This document shows, one piece after another, positions 1-13,960 of a DNA stretch of 64,000 nucleotides (positions within the stretch are counted from its first letter, which is position 1; every line of letters starts with the position of its first letter). Origin of the DNA: Blastomyces gilchristii SLH14081 (taxonomy: Eukaryota; Ascomycota; Eurotiomycetes; Onygenales; Ajellomycetaceae). The notes under the pieces are model-generated. The model worked only from the letters and a program-made list of their open reading frames with translations, did no database searches and had not been told where the DNA came from. The stretch spans positions 4,975,698 to 5,039,697 of the forward strand of contig NW_003101681.1 in the NCBI RefSeq assembly GCF_000003855.2. Reading direction: 5' to 3'. Made by a program: the position numbers and the translations under genes.

Positions 1-682
1 CAGGGATCAAAGGCTCAGTCAGATCTTGAAATATACTGATTTTATAGTTGTTATATCTGCTGATTATGTATTGAGTACAGTTGCTGAGATATCTCTTTGT
101 ATTTTTCTGCTGGGGATGGGCCAGATTGAAAGAGATGGTACAAGGGTGAGACTTGTTATTGATGTCTTGGTACATCAAAGACAGAGAGGGTTTTTCACAG
201 AGAATGCACTTCAGATGTGTCTGTTAATTATGTGCTTGATACTATTGCTGAGGTATCTTTTTGTATTTTTCTGCCGGAGGTGGGCCAGATTGAGAAGGAC
301 GGTACATGAGTGAGACTTAGTGTTGATGTTTTGAAACATCAAAGATAGACAGGGTTTTCATGAAAGTTGCTTCTCAGATATCTTCACAATTACAGATTGA
401 AGATCTTCCAAAATCAAGAAGATTGATGCATATGACTAGGTCTCTTCGCCTTACAATTTGTATGGCACTTTGGCCCGGGGTTGTGATTTGATAGGGGTGA
501 ATGAGGGATAATCCCACACAGGAGTTTTGAACAATGTCTGGTTCACATTTGGCTGGATAACTCCACCACCACACGGGGTATGCGGTCGGCGATGGGGTCA
601 AAATGCTTGTATGATTGAGAGCTTTTCAATGAATCTATCAGCGGGTTCTTATTTGAAAAATTGAGTGAGTTTGTGATGAAGT
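1..682. repeat. Element D, left terminal direct repeat (probable LTR, cut by window start)
   Basis: This stretch recurs at 2932-3175 joined to 47223-47687, where element C interrupts the second copy. The last 465 bases match the right-hand part in length exactly. It contains two diverged tandem units of roughly 155 bp (about 50-185 and 215-350). Its 3' part has lost CpGs that the right copy keeps, which is the pattern seen in 5' LTRs of the other elements. I infer an LTR, but TG/CA ends are not visible at its inner end and its true start lies before the window. No coding frame of interest is seen. Confidence 0.6.
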
Positions 683-2931
683 ACTTGATGAATCTGCTGA
701 GTTTTGCTGTTATTTCAACTCTTTTTGAGCATGTTTTATATTTATACTCACTAGATTTATAATCTCTAGCACAGAATGTGCATTTTGAGTCTCTGAAATA
801 AGAGATTATAAAGTGTTCATATCTTTGACAGTTTGAACACTGTGTTTAAGCTTTGAGATTCATTCTTGAGTCTTTATATTTATAAACTCTCATTTTCAAA
901 TCTATCACTCTTACTTCAGAGATTTTTAATTGTTCAAGTGTCTTTATATATACTAGAACAGAGGTATTTCTTCTACTTTATCTGAACTCAATTAAATTTA
1001 GTTATACAGACTCTTTTCTCAGTTGAATAGAATTGTATTCTTCTAATTTATTTTTAAGAAGCAGTATTTCTTCTTCACAGTTAAAAGTTTCAACTGAACT
1101 ATTATAAAGAATGAATTTATCTCACTTTTTTCCTCTTTTAGATAGAATTATTGTGTTTAATAAAGATTCTATTACTGATTTTCAGAGATTCTCATTCTGA
1201 ATGAGAAATTCTGCACTGAATTCAGACATCATAGTCAGAATGATGAAATTTTCAAAGAAGAATAACTTAATTGAAGCTATAACTAATTTTTAAACTTCTA
1301 TATCAGTTATTAACTGAAAAAAGAACTGCTGATTAATTTCATTTCTAATTCTGAAAATAAGATTTAAGTTCAGGTTATTTCTCTGTAAGATCTTCTGATT
1401 TAAGACTTTGAGAATAAGTCTTCTATTTCTGAAGATTTAAAAGTTTTTCTCTTTTTACATTTTTTTCTCTTCTTTTCTATGAATAGAAGTATGAGCAGTA
1501 TTCTTCTCAGTTTTCTCAGAATTTTGAGCAGGTTTTAAGACAGCAGATTTAGAGACAGTAGATTCTGCTACTTGAGCATATATTTTCTTCTAATTTAAAG
1601 AAGAAGAAGAAGAAGTAGAGAAAGAAGAAGAGTAAGATAAAAAGTCAGTGATTATACTAGAAATTTTCAATGTCTTTTGAACTGTGTTGAAAATTTCAAG
1701 TTTGAACTTAATTATCTTCTGTAGTTGTCTAGTCTGAGTATGAAGAATTAACAGAACTTCTTCATTTATCTCACTCAGATACCATTTTTTAAGAATTTTA
1801 CTTACTTTTTCAAGTTTCTATATTTCAAGAACTTATTATTTCTCTATTTCTTTCTTCTTTCTTCTCTTTAGAATTTCAATCTCAGAAATAGTATCTGAGA
1901 AAGTATCTTTTTTCACATCAACTGAGTGTATTTTTGAACTTTTTTTACTCACTGAATAAAAAGTTGATCAGATTATTTTAAATGAGAGATTTATAAGTTT
2001 ATTTTCAAAGGAAAAGTTGATCAGACTGTTTCAATTAAGAGATTTATCAGTCTATTTTCAATTGAAAAGTTAATCAGACTGTTTCAGAAGAAGAATGAAA
2101 GACTTTTATATATAAAACACTTGATTTTTTTCACACTAGTTCAGTAACTAGATTAGATTTTTGAAGAGAATCTAATAAACTAAAATTAATTTTTAAGATA
2201 AATCAATAAAATCTTTACAGTCTCTTTCTTGAAATACAGTGAGAAAAAGTATAATATCAATGAATAATAAATCAGATAATATAACACTTTGTGAGAGAAA
2301 AACTGACAAAAAATAAGTTAATTTTTTACAGAGAAATTGATTAAAACTATTCAATTTTATTCTATATTATTCAATTCTTCTCACACAACAAGTGTACAAC
2401 TCAAGTCAGTTAATAAAGAGTATAAAAAAGAATTAAGTATTAATGAAAGCTCTTCAGTCACTGAAAAAGTAATTCTTATTTAAAAGAATATTAAATTATG
2501 ATAGAAAATAACTCTGTTTTTAATTCTTTGTAAGAATATTGTGTAAAATTCAGAGAAAAATATCATACTTTTTCAAGAGAAGTAAAAAACTAATTTTAAG
2601 ACCTTTTTTTTTTGCATTAACTGCTGTAAAAGAATGAGATAGAAACTGCTAAGATATATACTACTATATATCTTCTATCAAGACTTTTCCTCTTCAGAGT
2701 CTTAATATTATAGAGAATATAAGTCTGTTTCTATATAATAATATAAATATTGTCAGTAGAATGTAGAGAAACTGATTATTTATATCTTAAAATAGAAGAC
2801 TTTATCAATGATTATATTAATATAGAGTTAATTCTTAAATTTAATATAAATCTAGTATAACTATTCTCAATCTCTTACAGAATCTATTGAATATTGAGAT
2901 ATTAAAACTAGATTTAATATATCTCACTATA
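683..2931. other. Internal region of element D, very AT-rich, no recognisable coding
   Basis: This sequence lies between the two D repeats. It is extremely AT-rich and full of stops in all frames. I found no reverse transcriptase, integrase or gag motif. At about 2.2 kb it is short for an autonomous LTR element, so D may be a non-autonomous or internally deleted element. Confidence 0.45.
1959..2090. repeat. 53-bp tandem repeat, about 2.5 units
   Basis: Units start at 1959, 2012 and 2065, each with AAAAGTTGATCAG or a one-base variant. They lie inside element D. The copies differ mainly by transitions. No function is apparent. Confidence 0.6.
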
Positions 2932-3175
2932 CAGAAATCAAAGACTCAGTTAGATCTTAACATATACTGATTTTATAGTTAACATTTATTATCTGCTGAA
3001 TATATATTAAATACTATTAACAAGATAACTTTTTATATCTTTTTATCAGAGACAGGCCAGATTGAGAAGAGTGATACATGAGTGAGACTTAACATTGATG
3101 TTTTAAAACATTAAAGATAGACAGAGTTTTCACAGAGATTATACTTCAGTTTTTACAGAGATTGCACTTTAGATG
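2932..3175. repeat. Element D, right terminal repeat, first part
   Basis: This matches positions 1-217 with an extra piece of about 27 bp near its end. It stops at AGATG (3171-3175), where element C was inserted; the match resumes at 47223 after the duplicated AGATG. It is more transition-mutated than the left copy. Confidence 0.65.
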
Positions 3176-3458
3176 TGTGGCGGGCTGCACCTGATCAATT
3201 ATATAGACTATTCTGTTATACTTCATAGATTTCTGCTGAAAGCTCCGATCCTCAGTCACCAATCCTCAGCCGAAAACCTATGGAATTTCTATTCTTCCAC
3301 ACCGATGCTTCACCGCGTTCACCATCACATACACATATAAATATTCACTTCAATTGCTGATTCTTACACTTTCTCTTTCTTTTTCTTTTCTAACATTTTT
3401 CACTTTGTTATATAAGATCTATATATTATACTAATTTATTCAGTGTAGGTCTCTTACA
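3176..3458 (+). repeat. Element C 5' LTR
   Basis: This 283-bp LTR begins TGTGG and ends TTACA. It keeps six CpGs in its first 150 bases or so and none in the remainder. The right LTR has the same length, and its differences are nearly all transitions. Confidence 0.85.
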
Positions 3459-6400
3459 CTTGAAAAATATTCATTGTCTTCTTGTTAGAAACAATTATTC
3501 ATTGAGAAGGTATTCAAATGTGTAATAATATATAAGAAATAGAGAAATGATCAAACAGTTAAGCAGATATCAAGTCTCAATCAGTTAAGCAGACACTGAG
3601 TCTCTAAATAGAAGCTTACTTATCAGTCACTCTGACTCTGTAATAAGATCTTATAAAGAGAATATCAGTGAAAGATCTGAGAGTTCTGACATCTTAGATG
3701 TATAAGAGATTTATATAATTACATTTCTTTTGATTCTGCAGATATTACACATCTGATGAATGATATAACTATGTCTAATATTAATATGAGAGAACTCTTA
3801 AATATGAGTATAGATGCAGTGTCGTAGTGGCTCTGAGTTATGTTGAAATTATAACAGCAATAAATAGCTAATATGAATGCAACTTAACAACATTAATATG
3901 AGGAAATTCAATGATTATCTCAACTAGAAATTCCTGTACAAGTAATTTCAACACTGACTGAATCAGATACAAATATGATACAAGTGCTGAAGAAATGTCT
4001 AGATACTTCTATATAGTTTAATACTTCTGATCTCACTCTCTATTCATCATGAAGATTGAAAATGCTTATGAAACTAAGTACAGATAAAGATGTTATCAGT
4101 TTATTAATTAATCAAGATTAATATATCAATGATTGATTAAAGAATTGCATGAGACAGAAGTTTCATTCATGAATGAAAGAATGTGAATCAGTGTTACATA
4201 TGTCTGATAGTATTATTAAATATCTTAATATTCTGTTCTGAGACACTGCTATATAATAGAAGATATTAAATTGATTACAGAGTATCTGATAGAGAAATAC
4301 TTCTCTTACAATATTTATTCCGGATTTCAACGCTAAGATTCTAGAAGCAGATGATCAATCTTGCAAGAATAAAATAAAGATTAGCATACTTAAGAAGATA
4401 CTAACTTTTAAACTTCTACAGACTCTTATAAGTGTAGATAAAGATCAGACTTATGAAGGTTTCTGCATACAACTCTGAACATTGAATGACTGTCTTATTA
4501 AGCTTAAGAGTATACAGAACAGTGATAGAAGATATTATATCTCAGTTACTCAGACATCTATACTGAAGAATAACAATGCAGATGCTATGAATTGAGTGAA
4601 CTTAAATATCTATATATAAACAAGAGTTTTCACTGTTTAAACAGACTTCTGAGTCTCTGAGATCACTTCTGAAGAAGTTGCTGATTGATGTCAATGAGAG
4701 ATGTGTATCAATTGTAATTAATTAGAATATATTGCTTTCAACTGTCAATCAGCCTATGTATCTTCTTACTTAAGAGAAAGATCAGTATCTTCTTATTTAA
4801 AGAATGAATCAGTATCTATTCATACTAATCATATTGCATTGAAGAAAGATTCAGAAGATAACTATGAAGATACTCTGATGAAACAGGAAAAAAATTAGCT
4901 TCTATTCAAATTTGTAAACAGAAGCTTGAAGAGATCAGATAATAATAATTTAAAGAGAAAATAGTAATAAATGTGATTCTTATATCTACTATGATTGATA
5001 ACATATATAATATGAAAGTCATAATAGACAGTGATCTATATTATTATACAATGATTAAATCTTCAGTTATAAGATATTATAATCTTCAGTGTATTCTCTT
5101 ATTAAAATCCTGACTTTTTGCAGAATTTAATGACTCAAAGAATGTTTACATCTGTTATATGATAAAGCTAAACATAGATGTCAGAAGATATCAATGTGAA
5201 GAAGTCTATATATATAAAGTTAATAATCTTGATTATAATCTTATATTAGAACTTATCTGACTATCTGAACAGAACATCTTATTAAACACTTAAAATAAAA
5301 GCTTAATATTCTCTAACAATAATAGAATTCATGAAAATGATATTTACAAGACTATGAATCTGACACAGATCTCTGTCAATACTTATAAAATACTCTGAAA
5401 AAGAAGTTACTGATAGAATCACTTACAAGATTACTGATAGTAGAATTATATAATAATCTACTCTATCAGTCTGACTAATATTAAAAAAACCCTAGAAAAG
5501 TTATTCTGTGTTATAATAACAGATTCTCATATAAAACTTTCTCAATAATATTATGAATATCTAGATGTCTTCTGACAAGATAATAATGTTACAAATCTAC
5601 CTCTCTTATGAGATTCAGTAGTGAATCACAGTATTAAGTTAGAAAAGAAGAGTAATAAAGATTCTGAATTATCATAAGACACTCTTTATAATATGTTCTG
5701 AGATGAACTTTCTTCTTCTTTGAAAGACACTTAATAATCTATTGAATAAAGAATTTATATATATTAGCAACTTCTCTGCTGCAGCTTCTATTCTCTTTGC
5801 AAAGAAATCAGATGAAGAACTCTGATTCTGTGTAAACTATTGAGATCTGAACAGATTGACAAAGAAAGATTGTTATTTCTTATCTCTTATCAATGAAATT
5901 CTAGCATGTATCAGATGAGCTTAATGATTTACAAAGCTAGATATTATTACTGTATTTTATAAGATTTGTATTACTGAAGAAGATGAATGACTTATAGTAT
6001 TCTGAACATATTATAGTCTCTTTGAATAAGTAGTCACACTCTTTGAACTGACTAATGTTCTCAGTATATTTCAGAAGTATATCAACTGAGCACTCTGAGA
6101 TTTTTTTGATAAGTTTATATCTATATATCTAGATAACATTCTCATCTTTATCAATAAATTCAGAAAGAAATATCAAGAATATGTACAGAGAGTATTATAA
6201 TAATTATGAGAATCAGAACTATTAATAGATATTGACAAGTGTGATTTCAAAGTTAAAAATATAAAATACCTAGGTTTTATCATAGAAGCTGATAAGAGAA
6301 TTTAAATAAATTCTGAGAAGTCATTCTCAAATGAGAAGCTTCATATACTGTGAAAGATGTATAAAGCTTCATCAGATTTGCTAACTTTTATCAGTGATTT

Positions 6401-7371
6401 ATATAAAACTTCTCAGATATTATGAGATTACTTACAGAACTTATTAAGAACAACTCAGTATTTCAGTAATTAGCAGACATCAAAGCTGTATTCATATGAA
6501 TAAAGAAGATCTTTATTAATATCTCTCTACTGATAATATTTAATTCTGATTATGAGATAATTATTAAAGCTGATTTCTCTGACTATATTACAGAAGAAGC
6601 TATATTACAATATAATAATAAAGATATCTTACAATTATACATCTTTATATCTAAGAAACTGAGTTCTGTTGAATACAATTATAAGATCTGTAATAAAAAG
6701 CTTCTTACAATTGTATACTATCTAGAAGAATGAGACTCTGAACTCTGAAGTATTTTCAAATTTGAAATAATTATAGATTATAAGAATCTCAAGTATTTCA
6801 TAATCATCTATAAGCTTACTGAATGTCAGATGTAATAATCTGAACTATTAAGTTATTTTCATTTCACTATACACTATCACTCTGATAACTAGAACTTAAT
6901 AATAGATACTCTCTTATAATGAGAGTAAGATATACTATCTGATATAACAGACATATATTAAATGAACTGAGAACACTAGCTCTTAAATCTGAAGATATTA
7001 GTTAATTATAATAAGATTACTCATGACACTATATATACTTCACTGATTAGAATATCTTCTGAATCTACACTAAATAAATTGTAATATATAACAGCTTAAA
7101 CTGATTAACTTCTTCAAGTACTCACTGAAGCAGTATATTAAGAAGTACTCTGATTTCTCTCAGAACTATGTATGAGAACTGACATCTTAGAATACTTAAT
7201 TAATAATAATAATACTTTATAATTCTGTGAATAATACTGAGTCTCTCACTCTGAACTCTTATACATCTGAATAATGTAAAAGATGTATAATTCTTATATA
7301 ACTGATCATTCATATTGTAAATAACTGTATTAAATAATCTCTTAAGAGTTCTACTGATCTGAGATATTAAA
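3459..7371 (+). pseudogene. Element C gag-pol remains, first part
   Basis: This is a decayed Ty3/gypsy coding region on +. Around 5,800-6,300 a frame resembling reverse transcriptase can be followed through many stops, with the active-site box Y-L-D-N at 6126-6137 (family norm YxDD). An RNase H-like stretch follows to about 6,900. Gag and protease cannot be assigned with confidence in 3,459-5,750. The coding region is broken at 7372 by insertion of B1 and continues at 22872-23241 and 46130-46934. Nearly all breaks are nonsense codons of the kind made by C-to-T or G-to-A changes. Confidence 0.6.
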
Positions 7372-7375
7372 CAGC

Positions 7376-7562
7376 TGTCATTTCAAGGTTGCTTGAGCCA
7401 GCGTACGATTACAGGCATATGCCGGCTTCTTATATATCATACACTAAATTAATTAGCGGCTGCTATGACTTCTTTACACTCATAAGCAAGTTTGAAAGCA
7501 GCTGCATTATTATTCAACAGTTGTACATTCTTTCAAATCACTGTACATTCTTCTGAATCACA
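7376..7562 (-). repeat. B1 left LTR (3' LTR of the minus-strand element)
   Basis: 187 bp, TG...CA. There are four CpGs in the first 105 bases or so and none afterwards, where the right LTR has about a dozen. The outer edge is preserved and the inner edge decayed. Confidence 0.85.
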
Positions 7563-10500
7563 TCCTCTCTCACCAGATTCAGTCACACTCATGTGATCAT
7601 GATATTCATCCTAGCTTCATGTGGATTAGCGTGTCACTAGCATTCACAATCTTGTGACCTATCTCTGATTCAGCTAGTGTTCTGTGTACACTCTCATAAA
7701 GAAACTTTCACTATATTATATTACTCATTCACTAACTTTTCTCATTCTTCAATCATCTTCTTCATCATTGTCATCATTGAATATTACTATCTTATTCAAG
7801 ATTTCTATTCCTTCTTCTGTTTAACTCTTTTCATCTGTTTATCTATCACATTATACATATTTCTGACAATGACTTCTCATTCTCATAACAAGCATTATTA
7901 TAGTGCTCATACCAGGCAGTTCATTAGCAGTAAGTGTAACACATTGTGAAACATGATCAGAACTTGTTTATCTTCTAATAATTGTCAGAATATACTATTA
8001 TAGATGACATATCTTCTTCATCTTCTTATACATTCTCAATCATTTTCTTCTCAGCAGATTTCTGATCATGTTTTCTAACATGATTTTGCATGAATACAGA
8101 TACTGATATGTTGTTTTTATTCATATAGAATTCTCATGTGTTGACAGATCTGCATTTATCAATGATAGTGAACTCAATATTGAATTATTGATCAAGAACT
8201 TGAAGAACATGATAATAGAGAAATTATCTGTATTATATGTGACTGAGTCTTCTACATCTCTCTCTGCTCTCTCTGTTTCTTTCTCTGCTGCTTCTTCTCA
8301 ATCTTCTACACCTGTCTCTGTGTCTGGTTCTCTCACTCCTGCTACCTCTGTTTCTATGATTCTCACTTCTGCTACTTCTGGTTTTATCATCTCTGCTTTC
8401 ATTATCAGCTCTTCTCATTTTAAGAAGATGTTGTATAGACTTAATGAATCATGTTTCTCAGTGTATACACTCTCACTCTTCTTACTAACTCCCAGAATGA
8501 TTTATTACACAAAGACTGTGTATGACATAATAATCTGAAGCTCAGTCACAGACACTGATTATTACATTCATTTTAAATATTCATGATGAGATAATTATTC
8601 ATTTATCTCAGAGAATTATCTCTCTCTTCAACAGTATTAACATTGTAAGTCTTTCTCTTTTCATCTTTTCTTTCTAACACTGATTTTTCTGTTCTTAGAA
8701 GAAATCATTATGAATTTTACTGTGTATAAAGTCATAATATTCATAGATATTAAGAAGCTTTTCACAACTGTAAAGTTTAATATCATAGAAATATTCACTC
8801 TGATGAATTTCTTTGAAATGATAGATCTGTATCAGTCTATTCTCTGATATCTGTTATCTGACTTTGTAATGCAGATGAAAGATATTCATGTTTTCAGAAA
8901 TAAGAATGTGAATGTCATACTCTTTTACACTCACAGATGTGAGGCTTGTACATCTTATCTGAAATATTATTATGAGAATGAATTATTTACACACTGTGTT
9001 CTGCTTTCTGCATTCTCTCATGTCTCTCTCTCTCTTTCTGAGAAGTCTCATGCATGTTGTAATTACATATACAATTCTAAGATCAGTGAGTGTTCATTCA
9101 GTAATTGTTATTTCTGCTTTTACAGTTTCATACACTAATAATAATTCTTAGTTACTCTGGTATCAGAGGTTATTCTAATTGAAGATAATAACACTGCTAA
9201 GACTATCTTCTTCTGTCTTTAAGCTTCTCTTATCACTTTCTCTTTCTCTTCTGTGAGAAAGATTGTACATACACTGAGTTGTAAGTGTTCAGCTCTGAGT
9301 AACTCTTACTGTCATTTATTCAGTTCTGTATCTTCTTCTTCTTCTATTTCTTCTGTCTTTATTCTCTCTGTTCTGACTTCTGATTCTGTGAATTCTGTGC
9401 TCTTCTTCAATTTCTCTACACATACACATGTGCATTTCTATATTGGCATTCCAGTCAATCTTGCAATAAATGACATTAATGTTGTACACAGAGTAGTAGA
9501 GAAATCAGAGATGTGCACAGCATTGTTATAAGAGTGACTTACAGCTCTTGAATTTCTTACAGATCTTGAGTTTTGAGATTTCCTTTATTTTTGATGTTTT
9601 TCAGGTGATGTGACATTGAAAATAGATTAAATGTGTAATATATGAAAATGAATGAAGTATATATAATAATGTTTATCTTTTACAGCTGACTCTTATAGTT
9701 GATAATCAATTCATTATCTCTTTTCTTTTCTTACACTTTTTCTTTATCTGCTAGTCACTACTCTTATACAATCTCTATATAATACAGTGTTCAGTGACTA
9801 GATTCAGCAGCTTTCACTTTTTGTGATTCTGTCTTATATATTATACTGTCTCTCTTCACCTGCTCAGACTACTACAGTGAACAGCTCATTAAAACTAACC
9901 TCACTCAATCTCTGAGTGTCTTCAGAGATTGAGATGACTTGGTCTCACATGTTCACAGATGTTTCAGATAGTTTGTTCTCTGTAATCTCTGTGATTGAAC
10001 TGATGTAAACAGTTAAATTCAACTCTGAATTCCTTTTTCTTCTGTAATCTGACTCATGTGTAAGTCTGTCACTTTGAGATCACTCTTTGCTGCATTGTGT
10101 CTGCTGTCTGTAACATGTTATTATATGATCAGCTACAGTCTCATCACTTATTAAAGTATGATATTCATCTGATTTCTTCATTACTTCTCATTCTTTTCTT
10201 ATAATCATGAAAAGATTGAAATAAGTGAGATTATCTGATTCATAAGCATCTATGATTTCTCTTACTTCATAAGACTTTTCAATTATAAGTCTCTTCTTTT
10301 TCAACACTGATAATAGTGCTGTGAATAATTATAATCTGCTTGAGTCTTACATCTTTGCTTTTATAAGTTATAAATTATTGATTAAGTTGTATAAGACTTA
10401 TTCCTCTGATTCTTTCAATGTGTACATTCTCAGAGAATGTGATTTGAGTATTTTATATAACTTAAATCATCTAGATTGAAACTTCTCAGAACTCTCATTG

Positions 10501-10700
10501 TATATGAGAATTTATATTCTTATCTTGAGACTCAATTTCTTAACTAGTGAGTCTCATATTCTTTTCAATTGAATTGCTCAGTTCAGAAGTAACTTATTAG
10601 CTTTTGTATGTATGTGACTGATCTCTTTCAATCTTGATTCTGCATTTATAATTATTATATCTGTGACTGTTGCATCTGCAGCTGCTGTTTTCTCTCTCAT
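7563..10700. other. B1 accessory region beyond integrase
   Basis: About 3.1 kb separates the integrase remains from the LTR, more than a minimal gypsy element needs. On + it contains an open, Ser-rich frame at 8188-8538 and others at 8869-9138 (several Cys) and 9253-9531. Corresponding + frames occur in B2 (38558-39019 and 39750-40016). This strand is very pyrimidine-rich, which by itself suppresses stops, so the frames may be compositional. If real, they would be antisense to pol. Confidence 0.4.
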
Positions 10701-10823
10701 CTTTTTCAAAGCATTCTTCAGAATATGCAGATGCAATTCATACAACAGATAGAATGATAAATGCTTAAAGACTGCATGCTGCTGAATTCATGTGACTAAT
10801 AGCACCTGACTGAGATATTCATC

Positions 10824-11585
10824 TCATAATCTTATAGACTTACTCACTAGATATTTCATCAGCATGTTGTTCAAGATTTCATTCAAGCATTTTATTTTCC
10901 TGTTTGTCTGTGAATAATATGATGTTGTTCTATGATGTCTTATCTGTAACTGACTTATAAAATGTCTTATCACTTCTCCTACAAGGTTCACATCATTATC
11001 AGTTAGAATCTCATGTGATATTTCATAGTTGACATAGATCTCATTATATAGAAACTTCATCATTATCTTCTCTATTGTCTCTGAAACTGCTTTCATAACT
11101 GGCCAGTCAGTAGTATAATCAATAGCAGTGATTATTCATCAATTTTCATTTGATATTCACAGTAATATATCTATGAGATTCACTCTTCATCATTTGAACA
11201 GTTATATCATACACTTCATCTAGTATTGCACTTTCTCACATTCTAATCCTTTCTTAGATTCTTTCATGACCTGGCAATTCAGACACTTGTAAGTGTATAT
11301 CTGAATATTCTCAGTCATGCTTAGTCAGTATACTCTTAATTTAAGTACACTCATAAGTTCAGGGCTTTCTAAGTGACTGAATTCCTTGTATATGTGAGTC
11401 ATCAAGTTGTGTCTAAATAAAGATTCTAGATAGAGAGCTTTCACATATTCTAGATCACAGTAAAGCACAATGTTATTTTTCAATTTTCTCAGCTTGAAGT
11501 TCAGAAGTATCTCTTCTACTACTTTTATAAGACACTTATCATCTGACATCTTGTCATTCTTCAAGTGAGAGATCATGATGTTCAC
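10824..11585 (-). pseudogene. B1 integrase remains
   Basis: Two open pieces on - (11585-11325 and 11096-10824) are consecutive parts of a Ty3/gypsy integrase. The first resembles the N-terminal zinc-binding region. The second carries the catalytic-core signature ILTD followed by a YYSQTN stretch close to the family YxPQTNG box and then a helix containing LNE. The corresponding pieces in B2 are at 42083-41823 and 41594-41322. Stops and frame breaks separate the two pieces, so no product is possible. Confidence 0.75.
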
Positions 11586-12501
11586 TTATTCTGATTTCTT
11601 ACATTCTCTCAGTACATTTAACATGAACATTTCTTGTGTCTGGTTCATAGAACTCTCACTTATGAAATCAGGTCTGTGACTGATTATATCAGATATCACA
11701 GTATTCAATCTCTTTCAGTATTTGATATGAAGATTATATACTTAAAACTCTGAGATTCAACATGCTAAGCATTTAAAAGGTTTTATTATCAATTATAGAT
11801 AGATAAGACTTTCATAATCTATGATCATCATTGTCATATACCTGTTGTTAATATATCTATTTCATAACATCAGTGTGTGCTTAATTACTAGCAATTTCTT
11901 TTCATACACTGAGTAATTGAGCTCAGCATCTGATAGTTTTCTATCATTATATATTACTGAGTGCAGCTTGCTATTCTTACTCATCTGTAGAAGAACATCT
12001 CTGATAGCTCATTTGAATACATTTATCTCAATGTAGAAAGATTTATCACAATCTGATTAAATAAGCACTGAGAATATTATTATACATTCTCTCAGTGTGA
12101 GAAAAGTCTCTTCACACATGACATTTCAGATAATTGAATGAAACTTCTTCTTTCACAGATTTATATTCATTTCTCTTAAGAGATCTGAGAGTGATGCAGA
12201 TATTCATGTAAAATCCTTGATGAATCTGCAGTAATATGAGACTAACTTAAGAAACTGCTGTATATAATGTATATTTCTTAACTGCAGTCAATTCACTATA
12301 ACATTCAATTTCTCTGAGATGAAGTATATACAGTCATCACTCACTATATATTCTATAAACTTCAACTCTTTCATTCTAAACACACACTTGATTGATTTGA
12401 TATAGAGCTTATACTCTGTCAGAGTTGTAAGCACTTCATCAAGATACTTCAGATATTTATTATATGAGTTTGAAAAGACTAGAATGTTATTAAGATATAT
12501 A
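11586..12501 (-). pseudogene. B1 RNase H and part of reverse transcriptase, cut by A1
   Basis: This is decayed pol sequence matching B2 at about 42084-43000. Reading on -, the reverse transcriptase active-site codons (Y-L-N-N here, Y-L-N-D in B2 at 43002-42991) lie immediately at the A1 insertion point. The rest of the reverse transcriptase continues at 19747 onward. Confidence 0.65.
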
Positions 12502-12758
12502 TGTAAGAAATCCCGCTCCTCGCGGATCCTTTACCTCTATTTCTATCTCTCACATAATCAATAGGACTAGCAGCCCTTGGCTACACACAACTATATAGAC
12601 TGGAGTTCGCGAATACTATTCACAACTCAGCTTGAATACTATTATACATTTGATCCCTACATTTATCTTTCTACTGTGAACACTTCTAGTAGTTAACAGT
12701 ACATATCACATCAAGCTGCAAACACCTGAATAATCATCTGTGAGCACTTATTCTTACA
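12502..12758 (+). repeat. A1 5' LTR
   Basis: 257 bp, TG...CA. Its five CpGs all lie in the first 125 bases or so; the inner half has none. All differences I noted from the 3' LTR are transitions. Confidence 0.9.
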
Positions 12759-12785
12759 TTTCAAGCTCAGTCAGTCAGCAATCAC

Positions 12786-13960
12786 TCATTATAACTGAAA
12801 GAACTAGAAACTCACATGCTTCAATCTCTGCAAACCCTACTGCAGACACTCAGAAGCAGTCACCTGAATCATGAATAACTCTCATAAAAGAGGTTTCAGA
12901 GGACTTATCAATCACTCATGAGACATCATTCTCTGCATCTGTGACAGAGGAACTCTTCAAACCCATGAATAAATCAATCTCAGTGAAGAACATTCTTGAG
13001 CATCTCTTACAGAATCAAGCTATTTTTCTACAAGGAATGCTTACTGCCTGCAAACACTCTCAAACTGAGTCTCTAGACATGATCTTCAGAGACACTCATG
13101 AACTGAAAAGAAACTTCCTCAAGCTGTGATCACTTAAGGTCATCTATCAAATCACAATCTATAAAAGCTTTTGTGAGTTTGCATTTGAAATTGACTCACA
13201 AGCCCGGCTATGTGATATGAAAGATGAAGAAGCTGTCATCTATATGATGACAGACCTCTATTACACTGAAGTCAAGAACTGGCTGAATCATCTAGAGAAT
13301 GATCATGAGAGATTTCAATGATCTGTTCTCAAGACCTATCTAGAGAATAAGTTGAGAGACTCTGTGAACTGAACAGAGAACACCTGGACTGCAATCATCA
13401 ATATTAGAAAAAGAGATGAGAAATCTGATGAAGACTACTCACAGTACTTCATGAAATTATGATATAAATTGAGATCTGTGAAAACAGGGCCCTGAAACAA
13501 GACCTGAATGATGATATTCATAAAGAAACTGAATAAAGATATGCAGAACAAGCTCATTGAGTAAGACTCTAAGTTCTTAGCTCTGAAGAAACTGATGACT
13601 CTCATTCATCACTTACAGATCACTGTGAGAGTCACAGACCTGCAGAGAGCAGATCATCAACCAGCTCTGTAAGAGTCAGAACAACAGAGAACAGGTTTGT
13701 CAGAAAAAGATGATAAGACACAGAGAGATTTGTATCTGACTACTGAGCAGAGAGAAAGAGCTTCATAAGCTTCTGTGAACAGAGTGTACAACAGAGAGAT
13801 CAAGAAAAAGAGACTCTGCTTTATCTATTCTAAATCAGAACATCTCTGTGCAAACTGTTCAGACAAACTAAAATAGAAATTTGAGAAGTCACAGACAGAG
13901 TCAGCAACAGTCTTCTTAAGAGTCTTGAAGCTGACATCTGAATCTGTTGCTCTCTCAATG
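12786..13960 (+). pseudogene. A1 gag remains with zinc knuckle
   Basis: This is a decayed gag frame on +. The start near 12,797 aligns with the same position in A3 (28,89x). A CCHC knuckle (C-x2-C-x4-H-x4-C) occupies 13817-13858, but its second Cys codon reads Tyr here; the A3 copy keeps all four ligands (29918-29959). Stops are mainly TGA and TAA. Gag would package the element RNA into virus-like particles in the cytoplasm; this copy cannot. Confidence 0.65.
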
